From assembly GCA_031772625.1 (NCBI GenBank), contig CM062814.1, positions 821,136,757 through 821,200,756 of the forward strand: a stretch of DNA of 64,000 nt, written 5' to 3'. This document shows positions 44,311 through 54,830 of the stretch, piece after piece. A program made the translations under genes and the position numbers. Below the pieces are notes generated by a model that was not told where the DNA came from, ran no database searches, and was given only the letters and a program-made list of their open reading frames with translations. The DNA is from Pinus tabuliformis. Lineage: Eukaryota > Streptophyta > Pinopsida > Pinales > Pinaceae. The first letter of the stretch is position 1. Every line of letters begins with the position of its first letter.

Positions 44311-44532
44311 TTAGGGGAGATGCTCAGCCTGTAGCTGGACAAAGTCTAGGTGATTAGCCTGTGAGGGGAATGCATCAATCTTTAATCAACAGGTTGTCTT
44401 TGTGCAATAAAAACATTGAAGCTTGTGTACTTAACGAAGCAATACAAGGTGGTGTGAAAGGTTGGTAGGGAGGCTCCAAAACAAAGCTAAGGAAAAATTT
44501 TGGAGGGTGATTGTAGCTGCTACAACAGTTAG

Positions 44533-45768
44533 ATAATGTTGATGCTTATATCAATTGTAGAACTAGAAACATGAAAATCAATAATGGGAAACTGAAAAAG
44601 AAACGTGTATTATACACCAATGCTCAACCCCTTGTTAAGAATTATTTTCCTATGTGGGTAGACGAAGAACAAGAGGAATAATTATATCAAACATCCCCTA
44701 CCCAATCTATACATTAGAAGCCATTATTGGAAGCACGTAACTAGATGAAGATGATCTTATTGGCAATTTTATGCGAGATCAACATCTTGCTTCCATACAA
44801 ATTGATGAATTAATAGAGGAATGTTTAGGGTAGCTTGAAAACAACCCATGGGAAGAATTTTTTACTGCTGGTTCTAATCAAAATCATGCCAAAATTGTGG
44901 AAATTGTTCCATCTAGAACCTTGAAAAATCAATCCTTTCCTTTCAAGAGAAAAAGAAGAGCAATTGCTTACTGTTTTGAGACAACTTCTTGATGCCTTTG
45001 CTTGGGACTATAAAGAGATGAAAGGGTTGCATCCCTTAGTTTCAAAAAATCACATATACATTAAAGAGGGATGTAAACATGCGTGCCAACCCCAAAGAAG
45101 AATGAACCCTGCCCTTAAAGACATTGTGAAAGAAGAATTGCAAAAATTGCTAGATGCAAGATTCATTTACCTTATTTCAAATAGTGAGTGGGTGTCACCT
45201 CTTATTATTGTGCCAAAAAGAATGGGAGGTGTTGAATTGTGTTGATTACAGAGAACTTAACAAGGCTACAAATAAAGACCATTTTCCCTTACCTTTTATT
45301 GATCAAGTTTTGGATGGTCTTGTAGGGAAACAAATATTTTCATTGTTGGATGGTTTCGACGGGTACAATCAGATCTAGATCATCCTTGAGGATCAGGAGA
45401 AGACCACCTTCACATGTCCATGGGGGACCTTTTCCTATAGGGTCATTCCCTTTGGCTTATGTAATGCCCCTACTACCTTCAAAAGGGACATATTGAGTAT
45501 TTTTGCTGATTTTGTTCATGATACAATTGAAATCTATATGGATGGCTTCACTCCATATGGGGTTGATTTCCAAGAATCCATCTCCAACTTGTGCAAAGTT
45601 TTAAGGAATTGCATTGAAATGAATCTCTCCTTAAGTCTGAAAAAATGTGAATTTTTTGTGAATGTAGGGATTGTCCTAGGTCACTTCCTCTCTAACGAAG
45701 GGAACCAAGTTGACACTAACAAGATTGCCATTATCAAAAGGGTCCCTGTCCCTCGTAAACAAAGAGAT
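44533..45768 (+). pseudogene. Ty3 reverse transcriptase region, continuation of 24041-26125
   Basis: The frame continues from the protease at 26125 across the insertion: NVDAYINCR is read just after the GTTAG duplication. A linker then leads to RT: LDAFAWDYKEMKGLHP, the VSPLIIVPK segment, DYRELNKATNKDHFPLPFIDQ, then PWGTFSYRVIPFGLCNAP and a catalytic box IYMDGF, where the family has YMDD, so the second catalytic Asp is Gly. It ends at PRKQRDV (45768), where the next LTR starts. RNase H and integrase of this element are not found in the window. Several stops and one frameshift near 45235. Confidence 0.88.
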
Positions 45769-46822
45769 GTTTTGTGGTGAACAACAACCCCCCATTTAAA
45801 TTTATACATAATAACAATGTGGGGCATTTTTTTCTTAGATTTTTAATCTTAATGAGTGGAACCTTTTTAAATTAAATCCTTTGCTTAATAAATTATTATT
45901 ATTAAATAAAATGTGGAAATATTTAAATTAGAACCATCAAGGCCAAGACTTATTAAAATTGGGCTTTAAGCTTGTTTTTATACATATTAGCATCTTTTTA
46001 AATCTCGCACGCTCATGTACCTACTACTTAACATGTGGCCGGATGTTATAACTTGACCCTTCATTTAACTTACGATTTCATTTTTGTCATGATCCATATA
46101 ACGAGATGATGTGTTAAGGCCCCACCTAAATGTGTATAACTTAAACGTTGATTGATCGTGATTGCCAAATCATATGCTATGTCATCCTTGCCACATTACC
46201 CTTGAGTATTTACTTTATAATTCTTTTATAAGCATCGAGATTGAGATAGTGGGACAACTCATCATTTATGGGCCCCATTCTAACCTTTATGATTGGACTT
46301 TCCCTTGATTGCATCATCTCACTTTATTCTTTTGGCAAAAGAAGTGTCTCATCTAGGATTTTACCATCAAGTTTATGCATTTTGCCCACCTGACAAATAA
46401 GATGACCTGAATTGGTACATTTTGAAACATATGCCACATAATCCCACATCCTTGTCATCCCTTCCATCTTTAAAATAGCGAGCAAGTTCATATAACCTAA
46501 TCTTTCAGGATTCAATTTACGGCCAGACATACGCTAACATGTCATCTGCTAGTAGTCATTTCTACCAAATAAAATTGTGCCATATGTACAAGTAAATGTT
46601 GTTGTTATGAATTACGAATCAAAATCCATTCCTTTATTTTTAATGCATCTATTGGTTATGATGAAATGGTCATAATGGCTGCATTTATCACATTTTTACC
46701 TCTTTTAAGTTTGATTTAACCCTTTCATATGCCAATATGTGTGTTGTTTATGGTAACTCTTCTTACCCTCGATATTGTTCATTATAGGTGAATTCTCAAC
46801 AAAGCACCCATCAACACGCTAC

Positions 46823-47219
46823 TATGGCCAAAGGCAAGAAGAAATCTCTTGTATAAGTGTTGACTGGGCCCTTCAAAGAAGAAATCAATGAGAAATTACT
46901 AGATACAATCCTCTTTTCTAATACAGTATATACAACAAATTTTGGTTCTTCATCTTGGAATACCATTTATGAGCTATTTGAAGAGGAATTGTTGAAGGAG
47001 CTGGACGATGCACCAATAGTCGTAACAGTAAGCCATGGTGACCTAAATAACTTTTCACCAACAATTAGTGATGTTGGGAGATCTCAACTTCATAAGTTTG
47101 TAGCATGCCCAAGGCTATTTCCATACATAGATATGATATGTTGGTTGGTGGAGGAAATCAATATAAGTTGTAACACCCTCCTCCCACACTTACCCAAGCT
47201 TACCGGTCCACCGGGGTAA
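46823..47219 (+). pseudogene. Coding remnant resembling the giant-LTR ORF
   Basis: An ATG at 46824 opens MAKGKKKSLV, then a stop at about 46854, and the same frame runs to 47219. The core has a pattern also seen in the ORF of the giant LTRs: a WNTIYELFEEELLKELDD segment facing WQEVNEEFLGTFWEDLED, then a V.V stretch, and LFPYIDMICWLV facing AFPCADMINWIV. Similarity is by eye and modest, so relationship is a hypothesis. It lies antisense to the LTR that contains it. No other motif. Confidence 0.35.
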
Positions 47220-48120
47220 ATATGTGATGAAGAGTTACTATGATATGATTCAACCTAAATATCACCTTAAGGAAGTGGAACCGATGAACCAACACTTTAT
47301 AGACCTCCCAAGGTGCTATAGGAACCCCCATGAGCTAAACAACCACTCTAGGTGCCAAAAACTTGATTCAACTTAGCTTCTCACTGAAATAGACCCCCAT
47401 TCACTCCCATGACAATCCATCCAAGTGACTATAACCCTCCAGTCGCTACCACAACAAGGCATCCATGAGACTATAGCCTTTTTCATGCAATTCTGTGTTA
47501 GTAACCTTGAAGTTTGAGCCACTTTTTCAGGGCTAAGACTCAGACTTATGCCCAGAACTTCATGAAACTTCCAAAAATGATAAATAACATTGAAACAAGG
47601 CAACTAATGCAAAAAATTTAACAAGGACTTGACCTGACCCCTACCAGCCATAACAGGAATTTAGTCAAACATATTGTAAACATGTAATGTACAGGTCATA
47701 AATACACATTTGAACATAGGGGTCTCATACTTATCTGAGAATTGTTAAGAAGGTTTGATGCTCTCTCATAATAGCTGAAATATCATCTATTAGGTCATAC
47801 ATTCATTAAAATTTCATTTACAAAAAAAACAAGATGAGATCCATAACTGAAGTTTTTCATAAACCATGCTTATAACCAGCTTATAACCAATATTACAGAA
47901 CAACCATTATAACCACATAATAACAACAACAAAAATCACATAATACACAAGAGGAAAAGAGATCTTATTAACATATTCAAAATGCAACAAGGTTAGGGAC
48001 TTCCACGTACCACCTGACCATATATTGGGCTAAACCAAATCTTTCTTTCAGCCAATCACACCTGTGTCATATTCCAAGCATGAATGTGGGACTTAAAACA
48101 AGGAAACCAGGGCTTCCTCA

Positions 48121-48475
48121 AGATTTACAACAATCCACCAAGGGATTCCTAGGCCCAAGCCCTCATCTATACAACCAGGATTTACCATAATTGTCCCAAG
48201 GGATTCCTAGGCCTAAACAAGTAACATACACTACCAGGATTTACCACAATCCCACCACATACTGGTCCAGGGAACACTAGGCCTATAAAAGCATGGATTT
48301 ATTTGGATCTCTCCACCTAAACTGTGAGGAATTTTTCCATCTCCACTCTCTAAGATTTACCATATATCTTTCCATTCACTAGTCGAGAATTCCTAGGCCC
48401 AACGAGGGTATGCACAACAAGGCTTTACCACAATCCCACCTTCACCGGTCCAGGGATTCCTAGGCTTTATGTTTC
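48121..48475. repeat. Six tandem units of about 58 bp with a CCTAGG core
   Basis: Units starting with (G)GATTTACCACAAT recur near 48122, 48178, 48237, 48295, 48354 and 48421, most followed by GGTCCAGGGATTCCTAGGCC. The fourth unit is degraded. The core contains the palindrome CCTAGG. Non-coding, inside the 3.5-kb LTR. Confidence 0.75.
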
Positions 48476-49234
48476 CTCCTGAGACCACCCCACTCAGTTT
48501 CAAAACCATTCGGCAATCCATCTCAACCAAGTAAGAGAAACCCCATCACCTCATGGCTATCCGAAAATGCCAAGGCAAGGCTGAAAAACACTGTCACACC
48601 TGGCAGAACGCATGCCAATGAATAGCAAGAGAACCAGAAACACACATGCATGTACCATGCATCCAAAAAATAGTGAGTAAATCATACATGCAACTCGATA
48701 CTTTCAAGTAATCTTGTTGTGGCCACTTGATCCCACTCTTCCTTGCTTGATATTTTCTCCCCTTTGCTTTATCTTCCTTCCTTTTCCTTCCTTTCTCCAA
48801 TGCTAGAGTGCTCCAAGAATACTATAAGTGTATGAGAGTATAAGAGTGTAGAAAGAATAGAGAGAGCTCCAAAACTGAACTAACAAAAGGTTGTGAACTG
48901 GTCCCCATAAACCTTTTTATTAGTGAGGCCTCTATTTTCTTCATTTTGCATTATTTTTCCTTCATTTTCCTCCTCACATGCAACCTATGACCTTTCACCT
49001 TCCTTTTCTCCTATTTTCCATTATTTTCATAAATAAAATGCCAATTAATGTCACTTTTCCTTTCCAATGCCTTTGCCATTGCCTTTTCCAATTTTCTTTA
49101 GCCATAATAAACCAAATGAACACCCGCTATGATGTTTTTCCCAACATTCAGCTTGGAATAAGTGTTCCATGACTTTGGTCTTATTTTTACTTTATTAACT
49201 CTATTACATGGATTTTTAACCTGGGGCTATTACA

Positions 49235-49258
49235 AACTTCTCTCCCTTAGGGGAACAC
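49235..49258 (-). other. Polypurine tract of the minus-strand Ty3 element
   Basis: The minus strand reads CCCTAAGGGAGAGAAGTT immediately before TGTAATAGCCCC, the standard arrangement at a 3' LTR. Confidence 0.75.
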
Positions 49259-49499
49259 TGTCCTCGGTGTTCAATGACACCTACAACCAACAAGACTGTT
49301 GAAAATCAAAACAAACTGCCCATGGTGATTTATAACTTAGCTCGATGCAGTATTTATAATGAACAACCTGCTGAAAAGAATACCAACATGAAAAACATAA
49401 GAACATGACAACCATACCACTTATTGGAGCTTTATAACATAGCTCATAGCGCTATTTACATCCATATACATATATACATATACCAAAACACCATGCCAA

Positions 49500-50205
49500 A
49501 ACATATACCAAAAGACATTTGCTCAACCAACGAATAGAGAAGGATACATAGCCCACATCTGATCATACATCTACCATGTGGCTTCATTGGGCCCAAAGTG
49601 CTTCCACTGCACTTTAACCTGCTTGATTCCAAAGCATGAGAATCTTTCTCTGCAAAATACACTTAGGTTCTATCTGGAATTATCCTTCTGGTTCTACCTG
49701 CAATACAAACCAATCAATAACATGATCAACATCCTTTATATATCTTTTAAGCAATGAAACATGGAAAACATCATGGAATTTCATTGTCGGAGGCAGTGAA
49801 AGTCTGTAGGCCACTGGTCCAATCCTCTCAAGGATCTCGAAAGGCTCGCAATACTGAGGTGCTAACTTCACACATGACCCAATCCTTAACGAGATATTCT
49901 TGGGCTTTTTGTGCAAGTACACATGTTCCCCAACCTAAAACTCAAACAACCTATGTTGATCTGCATAACTCTTCTTTGTGTCTTGTGTTTCCTTTAGATT
50001 CTTCTTGATAACTTGCATTTCCTATTCCATCTCTACCAACATGTCTGGTCCTATCAACACCTTGTTCACTAAATCACTCCAATTGATGGGAGTATTACAA
50101 CTTTGCCTGTAAAGTGCCTCAAACAAACTCATCCTCAATAACTCTTGATACCCATTGTTGTAACAAAAATTTATTAGTGGAAGATACTCTTCCCACTTTT
50201 GCAGC
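49500..50205 (-). pseudogene. Ty3 integrase C-terminal part with chromodomain-like tail
   Basis: From 50205 leftwards the frame reads the end of the integrase core (YLPLINFCYNNGYQ), then SYADQHRLFEF, HVYLHKKPKN, LAPQYCEPFEILERIGPVAYRLSLPP and FHDVFHVSLLK (49922-49680), the classic integrase C-terminal order. Past a stop, a weak tail with VQWKHFGPNEATWE (about 49570-49610) looks like a diverged chromodomain. Everything upstream (gag to integrase core) is missing: the sequence changes abruptly at about 50205 into a plus-strand Ty3 element. Confidence 0.85.
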
Positions 50206-50970
50206 TAATGCATGATGTAAATTCTCAACATGTCTTCCAAAATACTATTGAACAATATAAATACAAAAAGTGGACCATGATACAGCTGGGAAGGGACCAA
50301 GATGTGCGAGAGTTCACAAATATTTTCCATATCCTTCACAAGAAGATGGTTATCAAGGATATTAAGCAACATTTTGTGCTCAAGTACCGCGGTTTTCTTC
50401 ACAAGTACATCCAGGATGAGATGGAGTTCCTGGACATTTCCTCGCTCGGCACGCCGTACCGGTACGAAATCAAGATTTAGCAGAACTTTCAACAGAAGAA
50501 ACAGGACTTTGGATATGTGAATCTGAAGCAAGGAAAAGGTGCCCCCAAACCACAAAACAAAGGGCTAAGCCAAGGCATGGCTACCTAGGATAGCCTGCCA
50601 AAGCTGCAAGAAAATAACAACACCACGAAGACAAAGAAGGAAACGGGAAAATGGTGTGAGTTCCATAAGAGCTCCACTCAAAATACAAGTGAGTGTCGGG
50701 CCAAGCAGTCACTGGTGGACAAGATGAAGGCTTCTGAATCAAACGCATGTTCCGACTCTAAATCAAAACTCCATAAGGGAACTGACAAAGGCAAGAAGAT
50801 CATTTTTGCGAAGCCCAGTGCCACCGTGGCCACCACCAAGATCCAGAAGATTGAGCCTAACAATCCAAAGGAGGGGGAATGCCTCTTCCACTCACAAATG
50901 TGGGTAAAGGGTTCTCCGCTACAGTTCACTGTCGACAGTGGGAGGCAAAAGAACCTCATTTCAGCATAGG
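50206..50970 (+). pseudogene. Ty3 Gag remnant and protease
   Basis: Gag is represented by its central helical part (QDVREFTNIFHILHKKM, DEMEFLDISSLGTPYRYEIK) and a basic tail with a Cys/His stretch CEFHKSSTQNTSECRAK. The protease frame 50715-50969 contains the strand FHSQMWVKGSPLQFTVDSGRQKNLIS, cited here as FTVDSGRQ at its active site: the catalytic Asp-Ser-Gly is kept, with Arg at the position that is usually Ser. A stop follows at once, and the rest of the protease (to about 51300) is legible in another piece. Confidence 0.8.
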
Positions 50971-51403
50971 TTGTGAAGCAGTTGGGCCTAAAGACTACAT
51001 CACATCCACAACCGTACACCATCAGGTTGGTTCACCAAGGATGAGATCTTTGTGTTAGCGAGCAGTGTCGCCTTCCCTACAACATCAAGCCCTTCTTGAA
51101 TGAGGTCCTGCGTGATGTTTCTCCTCTTGAATTTTGTGATGTATTGTTAAGAAAACCATACTTGTGGAAGCGACATGTTGTATATGAGTCTAAACCTCGC
51201 TCTGTGATTATGACCTGGTCCAACAAGTTGTACAGGATACCGGAGGTAACCCCGCCTACCGCCATTTATTTGATCACTACAAAGCAATGCAGTAAGATCA
51301 TTTCCTAGACCAAGAAATTTTTTTCCTTATGATTTGCCCTGAGGGCAAGAAGAAGGTTGTGTCCACGGCTTCTAAGTAGGGCTCCTCTACACAGCAGCAA
51401 CAG

Positions 51404-52740
51404 ATGGACAAGATTGTGGAGGAGTACAGGGATATTTTCGCCACACCTACAGGGGTACTTCTACACTGTCAGGTCAAGCACTCCATTGATTTGACCCCAG
51501 GTGCTCTGCTGCCCAATGGGTCGATCTGTCGACGCTCTGTTCTGGAGAATGATGAGATCTGGAGGCAGATTCAGGAACTATTGTAGAAAGGGTACATCGG
51601 TCCAAGCTCATTGCTCTCTATGGGAGCCTAATTGTATTAGTACAGAAGAAGGATGGGACCTGGAGGCTTTGTATTGAATACTGAGAGTTGAACAAGATCG
51701 CTGTCCAGAACTAGTACCCAATCCCGCGGATTGATGACCTTCTTAACCAGCTCAAGGGGGCCAAATATTTCAGCAAGATTGACCTGAAGTTAGGTTATCA
51801 CTAGGTTCCTACCGAACCCTTTGATGTGTGGAAGACTACCTTCAAATCTGAGGAGGGCCTTTTCAAATGGTTGGTCATGATTTTCGGATTGAAGAATGCC
51901 CCTGCAACCTTCATGAGACTGATGGACGACATCTTGCAACCCTTCACCAATGCATTCGTGGTGGTGTATTTATATGACATGTTGATATTCAGCCAAAGTT
52001 GGGCCGAGCACCTCCACCATACTCAACAGATCCTTCAAACCCTGCGACAACACAAGTTATGTGCTAACTTGGAGAAATGCACCTTTGGCCTGGCCCAGGT
52101 TCAATATCTGGGGTACATAATTGATGAGTAGGGTTTACATGTGGACCCGTCTAGGATACAAGTCATTTGGGATTGGCCAGCCCCAACCACTCTAACAAAT
52201 CTCTGCAATTTTTTGGGTTTTTCCAACTTCTACTGTAGGTTCGTGTTGGGGTTCTCTCATATCACTTGGCCTTTAAGTCAAGTCGCCAAGGGCAGAGAAA
52301 AAGAAAAGTTTTTTGGTCTGAAATCCAAACTATTTCTCCGAGTTGAAGAATCACCTTTGTTCTACATAGTGCTCACATTACCAGATCTACAACAACCATT
52401 TGAGATTGAGATAGTTGGACCTGACTATGTTATTGGTGTGGTTCTTACTCAACATGGGCATCCAGTGGCTTACCATAGTGAGACACTTTCAAACACAGTC
52501 TGAAAGTACCCCAATTACAACAAATAAATGTATTCCATTGTGCAAGATTGTTGTCAATGGAAGCATTACATTCTGGGGAAGGAAACGGTCATCCACACAT
52601 ATCACCAACCTCTACAGTTCATAAAGACACAAAGGAAGTTGCAGAACAATCGTCATCATAAATGTTCCACCTACTTGTGACAATTTCATTTGAACATTAA
52701 GTATAAGAAGGGCAGCACCAATAATGTCGTTGATTGCCTC
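51404..52740 (+). pseudogene. Ty3 reverse transcriptase and RNase H
   Basis: Pieces in several frames give RT in order: VEEYRDIFATPTGV, the CIEY-ELNKI segment near 51670-51710, YPIPRIDDLLNQLKGAKYF near 51717-51775, the LVMIFGLKNAPATFMRLMDD block, and the catalytic box VVYLYDMLIFS at about 51965, where YLDD has become YLYD, removing the first catalytic Asp. Next are the KCTFGLAQVQYLGYI and NFLGFSNFYCRFV segments and RNase H with QPFEIEIVGPDYVIGVVL, where the family Asp is Gly-context and therefore lost. In the family these domains make and process cDNA. This copy is dead. Confidence 0.88.
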
Positions 52741-52899
52741 ATCTAACCACCGGTCATGGCGCTGATCACTGTGGTTGACTCCTGTGGGAATGAGACATCG
52801 GGGTGACGCATCTTTACAAGAGCGATCCAAAATTCGGTAGCACATACCAGACACTCCTGGAAGGGAAGAAAGTTTAAAATTTTCACCTTCAGGATGCAC

Positions 52900-54270
52900 T
52901 CTTATGCCACCTGGGACATGTCTGTGTTCCTTCAAGTGAGTGTGCCAAAATGATTTGGGAGGTGCACTACGATCGGGTCGCTGGAAATTTTGGAGTAGAG
53001 AAAATAGTGGCGATATTGTAGAAGTATTTTTATTGGCCGAAACTTCGTCAGAATGTTGGGAAGTACATTAGATCCTGCACCGCCTATGCCATTGCCAAAT
53101 TAACCATCAAGAAGCAAGGCATGTATACTCCTTTACCTACTCCTAGTTTGCCTTGAGAATATGTCTCCATGGATTACATGTCGAGCCTTCCTTCTACTAA
53201 GAATGGAAACGATTGCATTTTCGTGGTCGTCGATAGATTCTCTAAGATGGCCATCATGGCGTCAAGTAAGAAGAATATCACAGCGAAGGCCACTGCTAAG
53301 CTCTTCTTTGAGCGAGTGTGGGTACACTTTGGGATCCCACAATCCATTGTCTCAGATCGAGATAGAATATTCCTAAGTGCATTTTGGTAAAGTCTCTAGT
53401 CAATGCTGGACACAAAACTTACTAAGTCCATGGCTTTCCATCACCAATATGATGGCCAAACAAAGGTTGTCAACAGGATGAACATACACATTCTACACAT
53501 GTACAACTCGAAGCATCCACACACATGGGATGGAAGTCTCCCCTATGTCCAAAAAAGCTACAATAGAGCTTTCCACAGCTCAACGGGCCATAGCCCCTTT
53601 TAGGTAGGGTTGATATTTCAACCATTATGTCCCATTGATGTGGCCATACCATTAGTAGCTACTCAGGTAGATTCAGCTCATGTCCAGTCCGAATTCGACA
53701 AGGCTAACATCTTCATTGAGTGCATTCAATACATCTGCCAACAGCTCCATGATATATTGGACAGAGCCAATGCTAAGTACAAGCAACGCCATGATCAGCA
53801 TCAGGTGCCGCACAAGTTCTAGGTGGGTGACAAATTTTGGCTACATTTGCAGAAGGAGTGCCTTGTTGGACCCCACCGCAAGCTTCACCCACTCCGATAT
53901 GGGCCATACACCATCACCAAGGCTGTAGGGGACAATGCCTTTGAGCTTAGCATTCCACCGTTCCTTGGTCTACACCAAGTGTTCAATGTAGACCGCGTTT
54001 GGCCATACTTTCCACCATTGTTGGACACATCCGACGTTGCAAAACAACTTACACCAACAGAGCTAAACCCAGACTGCATGGAATAGGCCACCATTGATCG
54101 GATCATGGACACACAAATAAAGAACACTCGCCTGTAGAAGATCCAAATATATCGGGGTGTCAAAGCTAGCCAACTCCTTCACCAAGGCAAGTGGCTCACC
54201 AGGGACCAAGTTCAGCAGAAGTTTCCCCATCTCATGGAGACACTCAATGCAATGGGCACCATTGCTTCCT
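52900..54270 (+). pseudogene. Ty3 integrase and C-terminal tail
   Basis: The zinc-binding start is degraded (52925-53100). The core is legible from 53169: MDYMSSLPSTKNGNDCIFVV, DRFSKMAIM, HFGIPQSIVSDRDRIF and the SYNRAFHSSTGHSPF segment. The C-terminal part (53610-54086) has RHDQHQVPHKF, VGDKFWLHLQKE, GPYTITKAVGDNAFELSIPP and a tail to about 54270 ending next to the polypurine tract. Frames change within the core and stops occur near 53157, 53388 and 53601. Confidence 0.88.
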
Positions 54271-54830
54271 AAGGGGGGAGGACTAATCTAGGTGGATATT
54301 GGTGGCCACTCGCCTATTCCACTTGGAGCCCCACACTATCTCTTTGATTTTTTCGATTTCCTTAAGTGTAGCACAATTTACTATTTTTGGAAATTTTTCG
54401 GGTTCCTAAATTCAGGAGTTGTTTTGAGGCCCTAAACAGCGTTTTTAGGGGAAATGGAGAGACTAGAAACGTCCCAAATTTTCCTAAACACATTATTTCG
54501 GCATTCTCTTTGAGATATTCAGAAAGAGGTATTATGATAGCCAAACGGAGATCGTATGCCAAAGTTACGACCCTGGGAATTTGAAGTACCAAGTTACCCA
54601 AATGGGGCCCACAGTTTGGGCACTTCATCTCCTAGGGTTATTTTTTTGGATGTTTAGGGTTTTCCATTGTTTTTCAATAATAAATAGGCCTTTGAGCCTC
54701 ATTGTAACACAGTTCAGAGGCATGTAGTTGCCACATCTCTTCTTAGAGATAAGCTACAATCGCCTGAGCTATCTTATTTCGATTCTGTTTGTAAGCAATT
54801 CATTATTTTTTCGTTAATGAAATGATATGT
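54271..54830 (+). repeat. Polypurine tract and partial 3' LTR of the plus-strand Ty3 element
   Basis: AAGGGGGGAGGA (54271-54282) is a clear polypurine tract. The following about 550 bp are LTR-like: a TATA-like AATAATAAATAGG near 54677-54689 and a T-rich U5 end. The LTR is cut at 54830. No second copy exists in the window for comparison. Confidence 0.6.

Larger units (their letters stand above)
26126..44527 (-). mobile_element. Giant-LTR, RT-less retroelement with a gag-like gene and an ORF in each LTR
   Basis: Two direct repeats, 26126-37240 (interrupted by a copia element) and 40231-44527, flank an internal region (37241-40230). The whole is bounded by GTTAG duplications and sits inside the Ty3 protease-to-RT region. 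Without the copia insertion the left LTR is about 5.6 kb; the right is 4.3 kb because about 1.23 kb (matching 33715-34949) is missing. Minus orientation is inferred from the gag-like internal frame, the TATA box on that strand (32328-32337, 40855-40864) and the LTR-borne frame. There is no protease, RT or integrase. It corresponds to the known class of non-autonomous elements that keep only gag, but with unusually long, coding LTRs. No canonical primer site or polypurine tract was found at the inner LTR edges. Confidence 0.85.
40231..44527 (-). repeat. Right (5') LTR of the giant element, 4.3 kb
   Basis: It matches the left LTR end to end except for a deletion of about 1.23 kb (the segment equivalent to 33715-34949) at about 42235. 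The plus-strand start TTTTGACGGTGTTG aligns with TGTTAACAGTGCTGG of the left LTR, so the terminal G has mutated. It ends GCTGCTACAACA and is followed by the GTTAG duplication. Confidence 0.88.
45769..49234 (-). repeat. Probable 3' LTR, about 3.5 kb, of a minus-strand Ty3 element
   Basis: On the minus strand it starts TGTAATAGCCCCAGG at 49234, directly after a polypurine tract and the integrase/chromodomain tail of a Ty3 element, so this edge is well supported. The far edge is placed where the interrupted Ty3 RT stops (TGTTTTGTGG, near 45769). The second LTR is not in the window. It carries a tandem array (48121-48475) and, on the plus strand, a short coding remnant (46823-47219). Confidence 0.6.
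50206..54830 (+). mobile_element. Plus-strand Ty3 element, 5'-truncated
   Basis: From about 50206 a plus-strand Ty3 element runs gag, protease, RT, RNase H, integrase, polypurine tract (54271-54282) and part of an LTR (54283-54830). There is no 5' LTR or primer site: it starts in gag at the breakpoint with the opposite-strand element. Frames change at least four times and stops are frequent. Its LTR is cut at 54830 by the start of the minus-strand Ty3 element. Confidence 0.85.

Noticed and set aside
26126-44527. Plus-strand orientation for the giant element
   Set aside because: The gag-like gene, the LTR ORF and the best TATA match are all on the minus strand. Neither orientation shows a clear primer site, so this remains an inference.
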